The position numbers were made by a program, and so were the translations under genes. Below are positions 45,187 to 55,672 of a DNA stretch of 64,000 bases, piece after piece. The notes beneath the pieces are model-generated. The model did not search any database. It saw only the letters and a list, made by a program, of their open reading frames with translations, and was not told where the DNA came from. Location of the stretch: NCBI GenBank assembly GCA_016218825.1, contig JACRCV010000037.1, positions 1 through 64,000 on the forward strand, given 5' to 3'. Source of the DNA: Deltaproteobacteria bacterium (GTDB taxonomy: Bacteria > Myxococcota > XYA12-FULL-58-9). Each line of letters opens with the position of its first letter. Position 1 is the stretch's first letter.

Positions 45187-46630
45187 GCACGACCTGCGGC
45201 GCCTCGCGGAAAGCCTCGGGTGAGATCTCACAGGCGCGCGCGACGTTCAGCAGCTGTTGTTGCTGGTAGTCGAAGAGCGCCTGGTGTTGCACGGTGAAGG
45301 GGTCGGGGGTGATCTTCGCCACCACCGCACCGTCACCGTTGGCGTCGAGCTGCAGGCCCGAGATCTCCCCACCCCAGGGTCCGAGCTCGATGAGCTCGGC
45401 GTTCTTGTGCAAGGGCCGAAACGCCGCCAATAGGTCGTCGCGTAGACCGGGATGCATCTGCTCGCCCTCCAACAGCGTCCGCAGCGCGTCCTTGGCGGCG
45501 ACGTAGCGCTCGGTCTCGCCTTGGCGGGCGCGCGCCGCGAGGTCGTCGAGATAGTCGCCGGCGTTGGCGACCGGCTCGAGCTGCTTCAGGAGGCGAAAGG
45601 GCGCGAACGGCGCCAGATGGTCGACGGCGCGGACGAACGCGAGGACGCGGGCCTTGGTGAACGGCAGCTCCTCCGACGAATGCGTGGCGACCGCGGTGCG
45701 GGCTTGCTCCAGCTCCTCGTGGGTGAAGAGGCCGCGGTAACGATTGATCTCATCATTGAAGATCCGCGCGCCGTAGGCCCGGTGCAGCTTGGAGCCGCGG
45801 AAGCTGACGCGCGCGGCGTAGGCGGTCTGTCCGAGGTCCTGGTGCACGTGGATGACGCGCATCAGCAAGCGCTCGCGCGGCGTGAAGTCCGGGAGGCGCT
45901 TGGCCTGGTTGTAGAGCTGCTCGGCTAGCTCGATGTTGCCGCAGATCCTACGAATGCCGCGATCGCCCATGGCGCGGCGGCGACTGCAGAGCTCTTGGTA
46001 GATCAGCTTCTCGACCAGGTCTTGAACCAGCGCCGCCGCCGAGACGGTGTCGATGCCCTGCACCGCGCGCACCCGCAGGCAGAGGTCGAAGAGCTTGTGG
46101 GTGTCGTCGACGAAGCGGATCAAGAGGCGGTAGCTGTCGGGCGCCAGGAGATAGCCATAGGCGTCGATCTCGGCGCGGACGTTGTCGTTCAGGCGCTTCA
46201 GGCCGCGAGCGTCCAAGCGGCCGCCGAGCTTGTGCGGCGCGTTCCACGGCATCGCCGAGAGCTTGAGGCTCGACTCCATCTCCAGGCGAAAGCGCTCCAC
46301 GGCGCCGGCGCGGAGCTTCTCGGCTTCGGAGAGGCTGTCCCAGATCTGATCCAAGTCGGCCCCAGGGCGAAAGGCGTCCTGCTGCGCCAGCGCCGCCAGG
46401 CCGTCCTGGGTCTTGCGGTAGGCGGGATCGACGAGGCCGATGGTGCGCACCTGCGCCTGGCGCTCGGTCGACGAGACGTCGATGGTCGGTCGCAGGATCT
46501 TCTGCGGGCCCTCGAGCGAGCGCGGCGTCTCGCCCTTCGCCTCCGCCTGCTCGGCTTCGCGCAACCGCTGCTCCAGACCCGGGTGCAGACCGGGGAGGGT
46601 GCGCGGATGGACCGACTTCTTGACCGTCAC
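45146..46630 (-). CDS. Hypothetical helical protein
   Basis: The product is 494 aa. It is predicted to be mostly alpha-helical and soluble, with no signal peptide or membrane helix. Notable segments are a Glu/Ala-rich N-terminal coil (LEQRLREAEQAEAKGET), a conserved-looking core KLHRAYGARIFNDEINRYRGLF and a C-terminal beta strand pair (GDGAVVAKITPDPFTVQ). I recognise no family. The size suggests a multi-domain cytoplasmic protein. It is transcribed leftward and shares 41 bases with pdxA in the opposite sense. The G-rich repeat copy B and a gap of 185 bp precede it. Confidence 0.6.
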   Translation of the reverse strand: MTVKKSVHPRTLPGLHPGLEQRLREAEQAEAKGETPRSLEGPQKILRPTIDVSSTERQAQVRTIGLVDPAYRKTQDGLAALAQQDAFRPGADLDQIWDSLSEAEKLRAGAVERFRLEMESSLKLSAMPWNAPHKLGGRLDARGLKRLNDNVRAEIDAYGYLLAPDSYRLLIRFVDDTHKLFDLCLRVRAVQGIDTVSAAALVQDLVEKLIYQELCSRRRAMGDRGIRRICGNIELAEQLYNQAKRLPDFTPRERLLMRVIHVHQDLGQTAYAARVSFRGSKLHRAYGARIFNDEINRYRGLFTHEELEQARTAVATHSSEELPFTKARVLAFVRAVDHLAPFAPFRLLKQLEPVANAGDYLDDLAARARQGETERYVAAKDALRTLLEGEQMHPGLRDDLLAAFRPLHKNAELIELGPWGGEISGLQLDANGDGAVVAKITPDPFTVQHQALFDYQQQQLLNVARACEISPEAFREAPQVVLTRPGFGALVLVR

Positions 46631-46716
46631 GCCGGCAAGCCTACCACAGGTGCCTCGACGAAGGCGTCAGGCAGGACGGGCGCCCCCTCTCTTGAGGGAG
46701 CCGTCGCCCGTCGCTC

Positions 46717-46803
46717 TACTTGGGGGCCACCCGGGGGACCCGGGGGCGAGGGGTTGGGGGAGTGGGGTTGGGGAGCGCCGCAGCAGCTGCGGCGCGGGAG
46801 CCA
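46717..46803 (+). repeat. Dispersed GC-rich hairpin repeat, copy B
   Basis: The gap holds G-runs (CGGGGGCGAGGGGTTGGGGG, then GTGGGGTTGGGGAG), a perfect 9-bp hairpin GCGCCGCAG/CTGCGGCGC with a 3-base loop (46775-46795) and the tail GCGGGAGCCA. The order of parts matches copies at 7764 and 15921. The tail lies 13 bases from the stop of the leftward Cys-rich lipoprotein gene. Confidence 0.6.
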
Positions 46804-46815
46804 AGAGAACTGCAG

Positions 46816-48381
46816 CTAGAGCAGGTCGTTGGTGCAGTAGGCGAAGAAGCCCATGTCCAGGAGATCGACACAGCGCGCCGCGCCGGTCTGCGGACAACAT
46901 CCGGGGTCGCCGGCGCACTCGTGGGTCGGCGGCAGGCAGGCCTCGGAGCAGGTGTTGAACATCGGGTTGCAGTACAGGCCGCTCCGGCAGTCGCCGCTGG
47001 CGGCGCACGGCTCCATCCACCCGGAGAGGCTGGCGCTGTCGAGGACGCAGGTGTGCGAGCCGTCACACACCTGATTCACGGCGCAGTCACCGCTGCGGCG
47101 ACAGCCCAAGCGACACTCGCCCGAGTACCCGAGCTGCAGGTCGCAATACTCGGTGTCTGGCCACGGCGCGGCGCTGCAGTCGGCGTCGCTCTGGCAGCCG
47201 GCGGCGGCCGGGGCCTCGCAGCTCCACGACGGGGTGAGGGCGTCGCCGGGGACGACCGCGGCCGTGGTCCCGTTCCAACCGATCGCCGCGGCCTCCCACA
47301 GGCCGGCGGTCGTGAGGTCGCGCCACTGTTGGAAGACCAGCGCGCCGCGGACCCAGATCTTGACGGTCGCCGTGGTCGGCGGCGTGGTGTTGCCGCCGTA
47401 GTAGTGCACCGCGACCGTGTATTGGCCGGACACCGGGGCGACGATGCGGATCTGCTCCGGGCCGTAGCCATCGAGGTCGTCGATCGCCAACAGCGGATCA
47501 CCGCTCGTCACGCCCGCGACCCCGTCCCAATCAGGATGGCCGTCGACGACGGCGGCGCCGCAGTTTTGGTAGTAGCAGCTGGTCGCGGTGCAGTAGGCGT
47601 CGTCGCTCTGCCGCATGTGCAGGTCCAGATCGGCGGCGGTGTTCCAGGTCACCCCGACCACGAGCCCGTCGGCCGGCGCACCCGAGCATCGACCGCTCGC
47701 GTCACAGGTGCCGGAGGTGCAACTGCCGCACGACTCGCCACAGACTGGATCGGGGCCGCACAGCCGGCCGCGACAATCGCGGACGCAGGTGCACCAGCCG
47801 TCGCTGCCGCATGCGCTCTGCGCGCAGGAGCCGCAGGAGACGCCGCAGACCGGGTCGGGCCCGCATTCTTGGTCGCTGCAGTCCGGAACGCAGGCGGTGA
47901 CGCACTGGCCGAGGTCTGGATCACAGACGCCCTGGCCGCAGCTGCCGCACGACACGCCGCAGATCGGATCGAGGCCGCACTGCTGCTGGCCGCAATCGGG
48001 CACGCAGGTGCTGCTGCAGGTGCCGTCGTCGCAGGTGCCGGAAGCGCACCGGCCGCACGCCACGCCACAGACGGGATCGGGGCCGCACTCGCGCCCGGAG
48101 CAGTCGGGCACACAGCCGTTCGCGCAGCCGACGGTGTCGAACGCGTCGCACGCCGCGCTGCAGCCGAGCGTGCCGCTGCCGAGGCCGAGGGTCGTGCAGC
48201 TCTGTTGGTCGAGGAGGCTGCCATCGCACCGCTCCCCGAGATCGAGGCGGCCGTTGCCGCACGCCGCCGCCGTCGGCTGGCTCGTCGTGACGTAGTAGGT
48301 GTTCTTCTTCTCGTCGCCGCCGGAGCAGGCGGCAGCGACGAGAGCGCCGGTGCACAGCAATGCCAACGACCTCAGGACCAT
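46816..48381 (-). CDS. Cys-rich repeat lipoprotein
   Basis: The product is 521 aa. The signal ends at LVAAACSGG (Cys19). Residues about 45-260 hold tandem Cys-rich units of about 36-40 aa with the pattern CVPDC-x4-CG-x-DP-(V/I)-CG-(V/E)-(S/A)-CG-x-C, seen five times. A beta-rich domain follows (VGVTWNTAADLDLHMRQ, a form common in PPC/carbohydrate-binding-like domains, with GQYTVAVHYYGG). The tail is Cys-rich with an EGF-like look (CRSGLYCNPMFNTCSEAC). A GGGAGG site precedes the start. No family name is offered. It is a surface or envelope protein of the kind abundant in myxobacteria. Confidence 0.72.
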   Translation of the reverse strand: MVLRSLALLCTGALVAAACSGGDEKKNTYYVTTSQPTAAACGNGRLDLGERCDGSLLDQQSCTTLGLGSGTLGCSAACDAFDTVGCANGCVPDCSGRECGPDPVCGVACGRCASGTCDDGTCSSTCVPDCGQQQCGLDPICGVSCGSCGQGVCDPDLGQCVTACVPDCSDQECGPDPVCGVSCGSCAQSACGSDGWCTCVRDCRGRLCGPDPVCGESCGSCTSGTCDASGRCSGAPADGLVVGVTWNTAADLDLHMRQSDDAYCTATSCYYQNCGAAVVDGHPDWDGVAGVTSGDPLLAIDDLDGYGPEQIRIVAPVSGQYTVAVHYYGGNTTPPTTATVKIWVRGALVFQQWRDLTTAGLWEAAAIGWNGTTAAVVPGDALTPSWSCEAPAAAGCQSDADCSAAPWPDTEYCDLQLGYSGECRLGCRRSGDCAVNQVCDGSHTCVLDSASLSGWMEPCAASGDCRSGLYCNPMFNTCSEACLPPTHECAGDPGCCPQTGAARCVDLLDMGFFAYCTNDLL

Positions 48382-48576
48382 GTCGACCTCCCAGAGTACG
48401 AAGCCGGCGGGATTCTGCCGCAACCCGGTGCAGATCCCTGCGGACAAATGTCGCAGTGGCGGCCGTTTGTTCACCGGGCGCCCGGCGCGCTTACGCTTTG
48501 GGGGCGGTTCTGTTAGGAGGCGGCTTCTCGAGGGCGGCGCGGATGCCTATCTTTCGGGCTTGCCGTGGAGGTGCAT

Positions 48577-51448
<2,872 letters not shown>

Positions 51449-51462
<14 letters not shown>

Positions 51463-51991
51463 GGCGCAAGACGCCGAGCGGCAAGCGGAGCTTGCCGAGC
51501 ACCGCCCAGGTGACGTCGTGGGTCGGGGCGCGCCAGACCTCGGTCTGGACGCCGAACGCGCTCCAGCCGACCGACAGCAGGGCGCCGTAGCGAGCGCGGA
51601 AGTCGAGGCCGGCGCCGAGCTGCGCCCAGGTGCCGCGCCACAGGTGCATGAGCTCGCCCTCGACGCCGACGACCGGCGGCGCCTGGGTCGAAAGCTGCAG
51701 GAAGACCCCCAAAGACGGGTACCAGGGCTCGTAGACGAACAGGCCGCCGACGCGGATGCGCGCCGCGCCGCTGGTGCGCTGCGCGGTGTGATAGGTGCGG
51801 CCGTAGGCGAGCTCGAGGTCGAGGTTGCCGGCTTCGCCGCGCCGCAAGGGCCCGAGCTCGGGGTCGGTGATGGTGTGCATCCGCCCCGGCGACGCGCGCG
51901 CGGTGCTCTCGGCAGCACCGGCGGGCGCGGCGTGAACGACGAGAAGGAGCGCGACGCGTGGCAACAGAGTTGGGGTCGGGGCGCGCGGCAT
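51449..51991 (-). CDS. Small secreted beta-rich envelope protein
   Basis: The product is 180 aa. It has a signal peptide ([19 protein letters not shown]). The rest alternates polar and hydrophobic residues and is rich in Tyr, Trp and Gly ([34 protein letters not shown]). It ends [19 protein letters not shown], consistent with a small outer-membrane barrel. I recognise no family. The ATG at 51991 has a G-run at good spacing; an ATG at 52000 is the alternative. It overlaps uvrA tail-to-tail by 14 bases. Confidence 0.6.
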
Positions 51992-52014
51992 GGGTCTCAT
52001 CCCCCAGAAAGCAA

Positions 52015-52051
52015 AATGGGCGGGAAGGTCTCATCGACCCACCCGCCCATT
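52015..52051 (-). terminator. Rho-independent terminator after the tandem small lipoprotein genes
   Basis: On the minus strand, AATGGGCGGG and CCCGCCCATT form a 10-bp stem extended inward by GGTC/GACC around a 5-base loop. TTTTGCTTTC follows. It would end the transcript of the two small lipoproteins, 22 bases beyond the stop of the downstream one. Confidence 0.75.
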
Positions 52052-52054
52052 GTG

Positions 52055-52071
52055 AGACAGTCAGACTGTCT
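52055..52071. repeat. Perfect 17-bp inverted repeat
   Basis: AGACAGTC-A-GACTGTCT lies two bases beyond the stop codon of the lipoprotein gene and ahead of its terminator. A perfect dyad with a single central base suits a dimeric protein's binding site; it could also be a short RNA hairpin. Confidence 0.5.
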
Positions 52072-52073
52072 GA

Positions 52074-52277
52074 TTACGGCGCGGTAGCGGCCTGGCAATC
52101 CGACAGACCGGTGTCCGTGATCTTGCAGACGTAAGCCGCGCGGAGCGCGCCGAACAAGAACGCGTCGTTCCGGAGAACAACAACCTTCTCGCCCGAGGCA
52201 GCGGCGCCGCCGTACGCACAAGCGGCGAGGGCAGCGGCCAACAGACTACCAACAACCAGAGCCTTGATCTTCTTCAT
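52074..52277 (-). CDS. Small lipoprotein, tandem copy 1
   Basis: The product is 67 aa. The signal ends at LLAAALAAC with a lipobox Cys at 20. The mature 48 residues contain two more Cys, 10 residues apart (YVCKITDTGLSDC), which could form a disulphide. It shares 58 of 67 residues with the neighbouring copy, and the first 29 are identical. An AAGGAG site precedes it. The family is unknown and the protein is too small for confident homology. Being exported and duplicated, it may be an abundant surface or signalling peptide. Confidence 0.75.
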   Translation of the reverse strand: MKKIKALVVGSLLAAALAACAYGGAAASGEKVVVLRNDAFLFGALRAAYVCKITDTGLSDCQAATAP

Positions 52278-52322
52278 TTGACTAACTCCTTGAGAAACAG
52301 TTTTTTTCAGATCGTTTTCAGA

Positions 52323-52526
52323 TTACGGCGCGTTGCCAGCCTGGCAGTTTTGCAGGCCGGTGTCCGTGATCTGGCAAACGAAAGCCGCGCGGAGAGCGCC
52401 CAGCAAGAATTGGTCGTTCCGGAGAACGACAACCTTGTCGCCCGAAGCGGCGGCGCCGCCGTACGCACAAGCGGCGAGGGCAGCGGCCAACAGACTACCA
52501 ACAACCAGAGCCTTGATCTTCTTCAT
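52323..52526 (-). CDS. Small lipoprotein, tandem copy 2
   Basis: The product is 67 aa and a paralogue of the gene 45 bases downstream. It has the same lipobox at LAAC (Cys20) and the same C-terminal ten-residue Cys spacing (FVCQITDTGLQNC). The copies differ at nine positions, all in the mature part. It has an AGGAGGGG site before its ATG and is the first of the pair in the direction of transcription. It lies 67 bases after the VWA lipoprotein gene, so all three could be co-transcribed. Confidence 0.75.
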   Translation of the reverse strand: MKKIKALVVGSLLAAALAACAYGGAAASGDKVVVLRNDQFLLGALRAAFVCQITDTGLQNCQAGNAP

Positions 52527-52593
52527 CGTAGCCCCTCCTTAGGGTGCGAAGATTTTTGATGTCGCGGAGAACACCACGCTTCGGGAGGTCGCG

Positions 52594-54255
52594 TCAATAG
52601 CCTCCTTCGCCTTTCTTGTACGACATCTGGCGCACCCGAAGGAGGCCGAAGAGCACGAGGCCGACGAGCATGAGTGGCACTTTGTCGCCGACCGCCGCTG
52701 CGCAGTACATCGGCTGCGCCCGGTAGTGGGGGTCGAGCCCGTCGCGGCAGCTGCCGTCCGGCGCCGAGCCCTCGATGCAGCGGCCGCCCCAGGTGCTGTC
52801 GCCGATGTAGCCGCCGAGGTTGATCGCGAGCTGGTTGACGAGCTCGACGCGGTCCTTCGCGATCTCTTCGTCCGCGAGCACCACGTTGGCGTCGTCGACG
52901 TAGGTCGCGAGTGCTTGAATCACTTCGAGCGCCGCGCCGCGGTCGTAGGTCTCGTGGTAGATGTCGGACGCCGCCTGGAAGCTCGTCACCATGTTCCACA
53001 ACACGATGGCCTTCAGCACCCCCTTCGATTCGTAGGCGCGACTCGAGGGCTCGGTCAAAGACACCATGCGCGCGTCGGTCACCGCGCCGGTGCTCTCCTG
53101 CGCCGTGCCGTCGTCGGCGATCGGGCGATACGAATAGTGGACGCTGGTGACCACCTCGCCGGCGTGCGCCGCGAGGCCGTCGGTGGAGTCGATGCGGACG
53201 AGCATCGCGCCACCCTGGCTGCTCGCGAACACCGTCGGCACGCGCAGCACCAGCTCGCCCAGATCGTTGTGCGTGAACGCGATGCCGTAGGTCTCGACCA
53301 TGTCGATGCCGGGCGCGAGCGCCAGCGTCACCTGCAAATCGTTCGCGAGCGGCGTCACCAGGAAGTCGAGCTCGTCCTTGAAGACCGCGGTCACCTTCGC
53401 GGGGTTCTCGATGAAGTAGAAGTTGCCGCCGCCCTGCTCGGCGAGAGTGCGCATCAGCGTCTGGTTGAAGTCGAGGCCGACACCGACGGTGGTGATGCCG
53501 ATGCCTTGGTCGTTGTAGGACGCGCTCTTCGATACGATCTGAGCGGAGTCGCTGATGCCGGTGTTCGCGAGCCCGTCGGAGAGCAACATCACCCGCGGCA
53601 ACGAGTAGGCGCTCGCGTTTGCGAGCACCTGCTCGTAGCCCAGCACCATCCCATCATAGAGGTTCGTCGAGCCGTTCGGCTGCAAGGCGTTGATCGCCTC
53701 TTCGAACACCGCCCGGTCGTCCACGAGCCGCGACGCCTCCACCACCCGCGCCGTGGTGCTGTAAGTCACCAGCGCCAAACGGTCCTCGGGGCCGAGCTCG
53801 GCGACCATCGTCAACAAGCCCTGCTTCACGTAGTCGAGCTTGCCGGCCTCCGCCATCGAGCCCGACACGTCCACCACCACCGCCATGTTCACCGGCAGCC
53901 GCGGCCGCGCCGAGAGGTCCACCGCCGTCGCCATCGCCAACGCGATGAAGGTCGCGCTGCCCCCCTCGGCCACTGCCTCGTCGTTGCCGACGAGCGCGTG
54001 CATGCAGAGCACCTGGTCACAGGTCGCCTCCGGATATTGAATGTCGTGCTCCCCCAGGAAGCCCTCGACCGTGATGTCGCTCGACTTCGGAACCGCCCCC
54101 GAATAGAGCTGGGCACGGAAATAGCCGGCGTCCTGCGCGCCCCCAGGCGCCACCCCCGGCGCCGACATCCTGTCCGCCGACGCCGACGCGCCACAGCCCG
54201 CGAGCAGCCCCACAACCGCCACCGCCAAAGCCAACCGTCCGCATTGCCGCAGCAT
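52594..54255 (-). CDS. VWA-domain lipoprotein
   Basis: The product is 553 aa. The lipobox is VGLLAGC with Cys21. A von Willebrand factor A domain covers about residues 120-300, with the metal-site motif DVSGS at 129-133 and a Thr/Asp-bearing strand pattern. After it comes a beta-rich region (RPRLPVNMAV, VTLALAPGIDMVETYG) and a helical segment (VIQALATYVDDANVVLADEEIA). The C-terminus has a hydrophobic helix followed by RVRQMSYKKG, a second possible membrane anchor. VWA proteins mediate metal-dependent protein binding, often in secretion or adhesion systems. GGAGAG precedes the chosen ATG. Confidence 0.82.
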   Translation of the reverse strand: MLRQCGRLALAVAVVGLLAGCGASASADRMSAPGVAPGGAQDAGYFRAQLYSGAVPKSSDITVEGFLGEHDIQYPEATCDQVLCMHALVGNDEAVAEGGSATFIALAMATAVDLSARPRLPVNMAVVVDVSGSMAEAGKLDYVKQGLLTMVAELGPEDRLALVTYSTTARVVEASRLVDDRAVFEEAINALQPNGSTNLYDGMVLGYEQVLANASAYSLPRVMLLSDGLANTGISDSAQIVSKSASYNDQGIGITTVGVGLDFNQTLMRTLAEQGGGNFYFIENPAKVTAVFKDELDFLVTPLANDLQVTLALAPGIDMVETYGIAFTHNDLGELVLRVPTVFASSQGGAMLVRIDSTDGLAAHAGEVVTSVHYSYRPIADDGTAQESTGAVTDARMVSLTEPSSRAYESKGVLKAIVLWNMVTSFQAASDIYHETYDRGAALEVIQALATYVDDANVVLADEEIAKDRVELVNQLAINLGGYIGDSTWGGRCIEGSAPDGSCRDGLDPHYRAQPMYCAAAVGDKVPLMLVGLVLFGLLRVRQMSYKKGEGGY

Positions 54256-54566
54256 GTTTGCTCTCCAGCTCAGGTTCATGAGGCCCGGAAGAGCAGGATC
54301 TGAGCCACCGGCGAGAACAGATACTGTCATGAAAAACAACAGATTCTAGCACGTCAGCGAGAGACTGTGTGTCCACGATCCAGGACACGCATGGCGCGAC
54401 GTGACCGGGAAGCCAGGCATGTGATTGGGCATACTACGGCACAGGGCGGATTTCTTTGTGAGCCGATCGTTCCGCGCCCTTTCTTGCGTTCCTCGCGCTC
54501 GCGGCTTCGCCTCCGCGCTGCGGTACCGGCGGGCGCGACGGTGACTCGGGTGACGGCGGGATGGCT
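54256..54566. other. 311-bp gap with direct repeat copy 1
   Basis: No gene is evident. It contains the upstream region of the VWA gene on its left, the first copy of a long direct repeat (54458-54540), and the 3' flank of the leftward zinc-finger gene on its right. Confidence 0.6.
54458..54540 (+). repeat. Direct repeat, copy 1 (flanks zinc-finger gene)
   Basis: The 83-bp sequence shares a 52-base identical core (54465-54516) with 55101-55152. Outside the core the two copies differ by one 2-base indel and a few substitutions. It is in the same orientation as copy 2 and 636 bases away from it, with one small gene between them. Confidence 0.8.
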
Positions 54567-54932
54567 CTAGTTGTTGACGGACAGCTCGGTCGATTTGCTG
54601 CTGGGGGGGAGGACGACGGTGGCGCCGAGGTCGAGGTTGTGGCGGCGGGAGAGGCGGGTCTTGCGTTCGCGGTAGCGCCACTGTTGGTAGTGGGCGGAGC
54701 ACAGGCCGCGGGCGACGGCGGTGCGTTCGCACAGCGAGCAGACTCGGCCGTTCTTGTCGGTGGCGGCGTCGGCGTTCTGGGGGTCGACCTGGTCGAGGCG
54801 GCGCTCGATGCGGCTCAAGCGCTTGTTGAAGTCGGAGAGGGTGCGGTCGACCGAGGCTGCGATCTGAATGCGCAGATCTTCCATCAACGAATCAAACAGC
54901 GCCCCGAAATCAGTGCTCTTGCGCGGTGGCAT
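54567..54932 (-). CDS. Small protein with a CxxC...CxxH zinc-finger-like motif
   Basis: The product is 121 aa. Residues about 10-55 form a helical, probably coiled-coil segment (FGALFDSLMEDLRIQIAASVDRTLSDFNKRLSRIERRLDQ). Residues about 62-87 read CSLCERTAVARGLCSAHYQQWRYR, a C-x2-C-x9-C-x2-H pattern seen at the front of HNH nucleases and in small phage-type DNA-binding proteins. The basic tail is RERKTRLSRRH. The ATG at 54932 has GAAGGAG six bases ahead. The gene lies between 82-bp direct repeats, so it may belong to a small insertion. DNA binding is inferred, not shown. Confidence 0.65.
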   Translation of the reverse strand: MPPRKSTDFGALFDSLMEDLRIQIAASVDRTLSDFNKRLSRIERRLDQVDPQNADAATDKNGRVCSLCERTAVARGLCSAHYQQWRYRERKTRLSRRHNLDLGATVVLPPSSKSTELSVNN

Positions 54933-55238
54933 CGATCGCTCCTTCTCGATATCCAATCTTCTTCAGGTTGCGCCCGCCAATATCCGCCCTGATCCCATTT
55001 GTCAATCCTCAACAATTCAACAACTCACGGTGCGGCACGGACGAATCGATAGCATCCACGCGGGGGGCGCGAGCGGACCGTGCCGGTGTCGCCGTGAGCT
55101 GATCGTTCCGCGCCCTTTCTTGCGTTCCTCGCGCTCGCGGCTTCGCCTCCGCTGCAGCACCGGCGGGCGCGACGACAAGGTCGAGTCCAGGCGAAACGGC
55201 TCTGGTGCTGACGACGGGGGAGGGGCTGCGGGGCGCGG
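54933..55238. other. 306-bp gap with direct repeat copy 2
   Basis: No gene is evident between the zinc-finger gene start and the end of atpE. It contains direct repeat copy 2 (55094-55174) and the 3' flank of atpE. The stretch just upstream of the zinc-finger gene (54960-55030) is AT-richer than its surroundings and probably holds its promoter. Confidence 0.6.
55094..55174 (+). repeat. Direct repeat, copy 2 (flanks zinc-finger gene)
   Basis: The 81-bp second copy of the repeat at 54458. The core 55101-55152 is identical to 54465-54516. Confidence 0.8.
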
Positions 55239-55568
55239 CTACAGCTTGCCGAGCATGAGGAACATCAAGACCCAGGTGAAGAGCACCAGGGACTCGATGA
55301 ACGCCAGGCCGAGGATCATCGGCACGAACACCTTGTCGGAGGCGTTCGGGTTGCGCGAGATCCCTTCGAGCGCCGCCGCGGCCGCGCGCGACTGGCCGAA
55401 CGCGCCGCCGAACGCGGCGACGCCGATGCCGATGGCGATCGCGAGCGCCATCATGCCGCCGTGCTCTTGCGCCAGCACGTTGGTGGCTTCGGCTTCTTGC
55501 GCCAGCGCGGCGCCGGCGGTGAAGAGCACGGCCGCGGCCGAGGTGAGAATGGTGAACAGCTTCTTCAT
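55239..55568 (-). CDS. atpE: F-type ATP synthase subunit c
   Basis: The product is 109 aa, longer than usual because of an N-terminal signal-like segment (MKKLFTILTSAAAVLFTAGAALA) known from several deltaproteobacteria. Two transmembrane helices follow. The polar loop RNPNA and the ion-binding carboxylate Glu92 (GLAFIESLVLF) are clear. Gln59 and Ser93 sit 33 residues before and one after Glu92, the same spacing as Gln32/Glu65/Ser66 of the sodium-binding c-ring of Ilyobacter tartaricus. Two other usual contacts are not conserved, so coupling to Na+ is only a possibility. An AGGAG site lies six bases before the chosen ATG. Confidence 0.93.
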   Translation of the reverse strand: MKKLFTILTSAAAVLFTAGAALAQEAEATNVLAQEHGGMMALAIAIGIGVAAFGGAFGQSRAAAAALEGISRNPNASDKVFVPMILGLAFIESLVLFTWVLMFLMLGKL

Positions 55569-55672
55569 GGTCATCTCCTTGTCAAACGTCTCGAGGGTTC
55601 GCGCCGCCGCTCATCCTCTTCTCTCTCTCCCACTCCTGTGCCCAAGCGGGGTTGTGCGGTCTCGAGACAATT

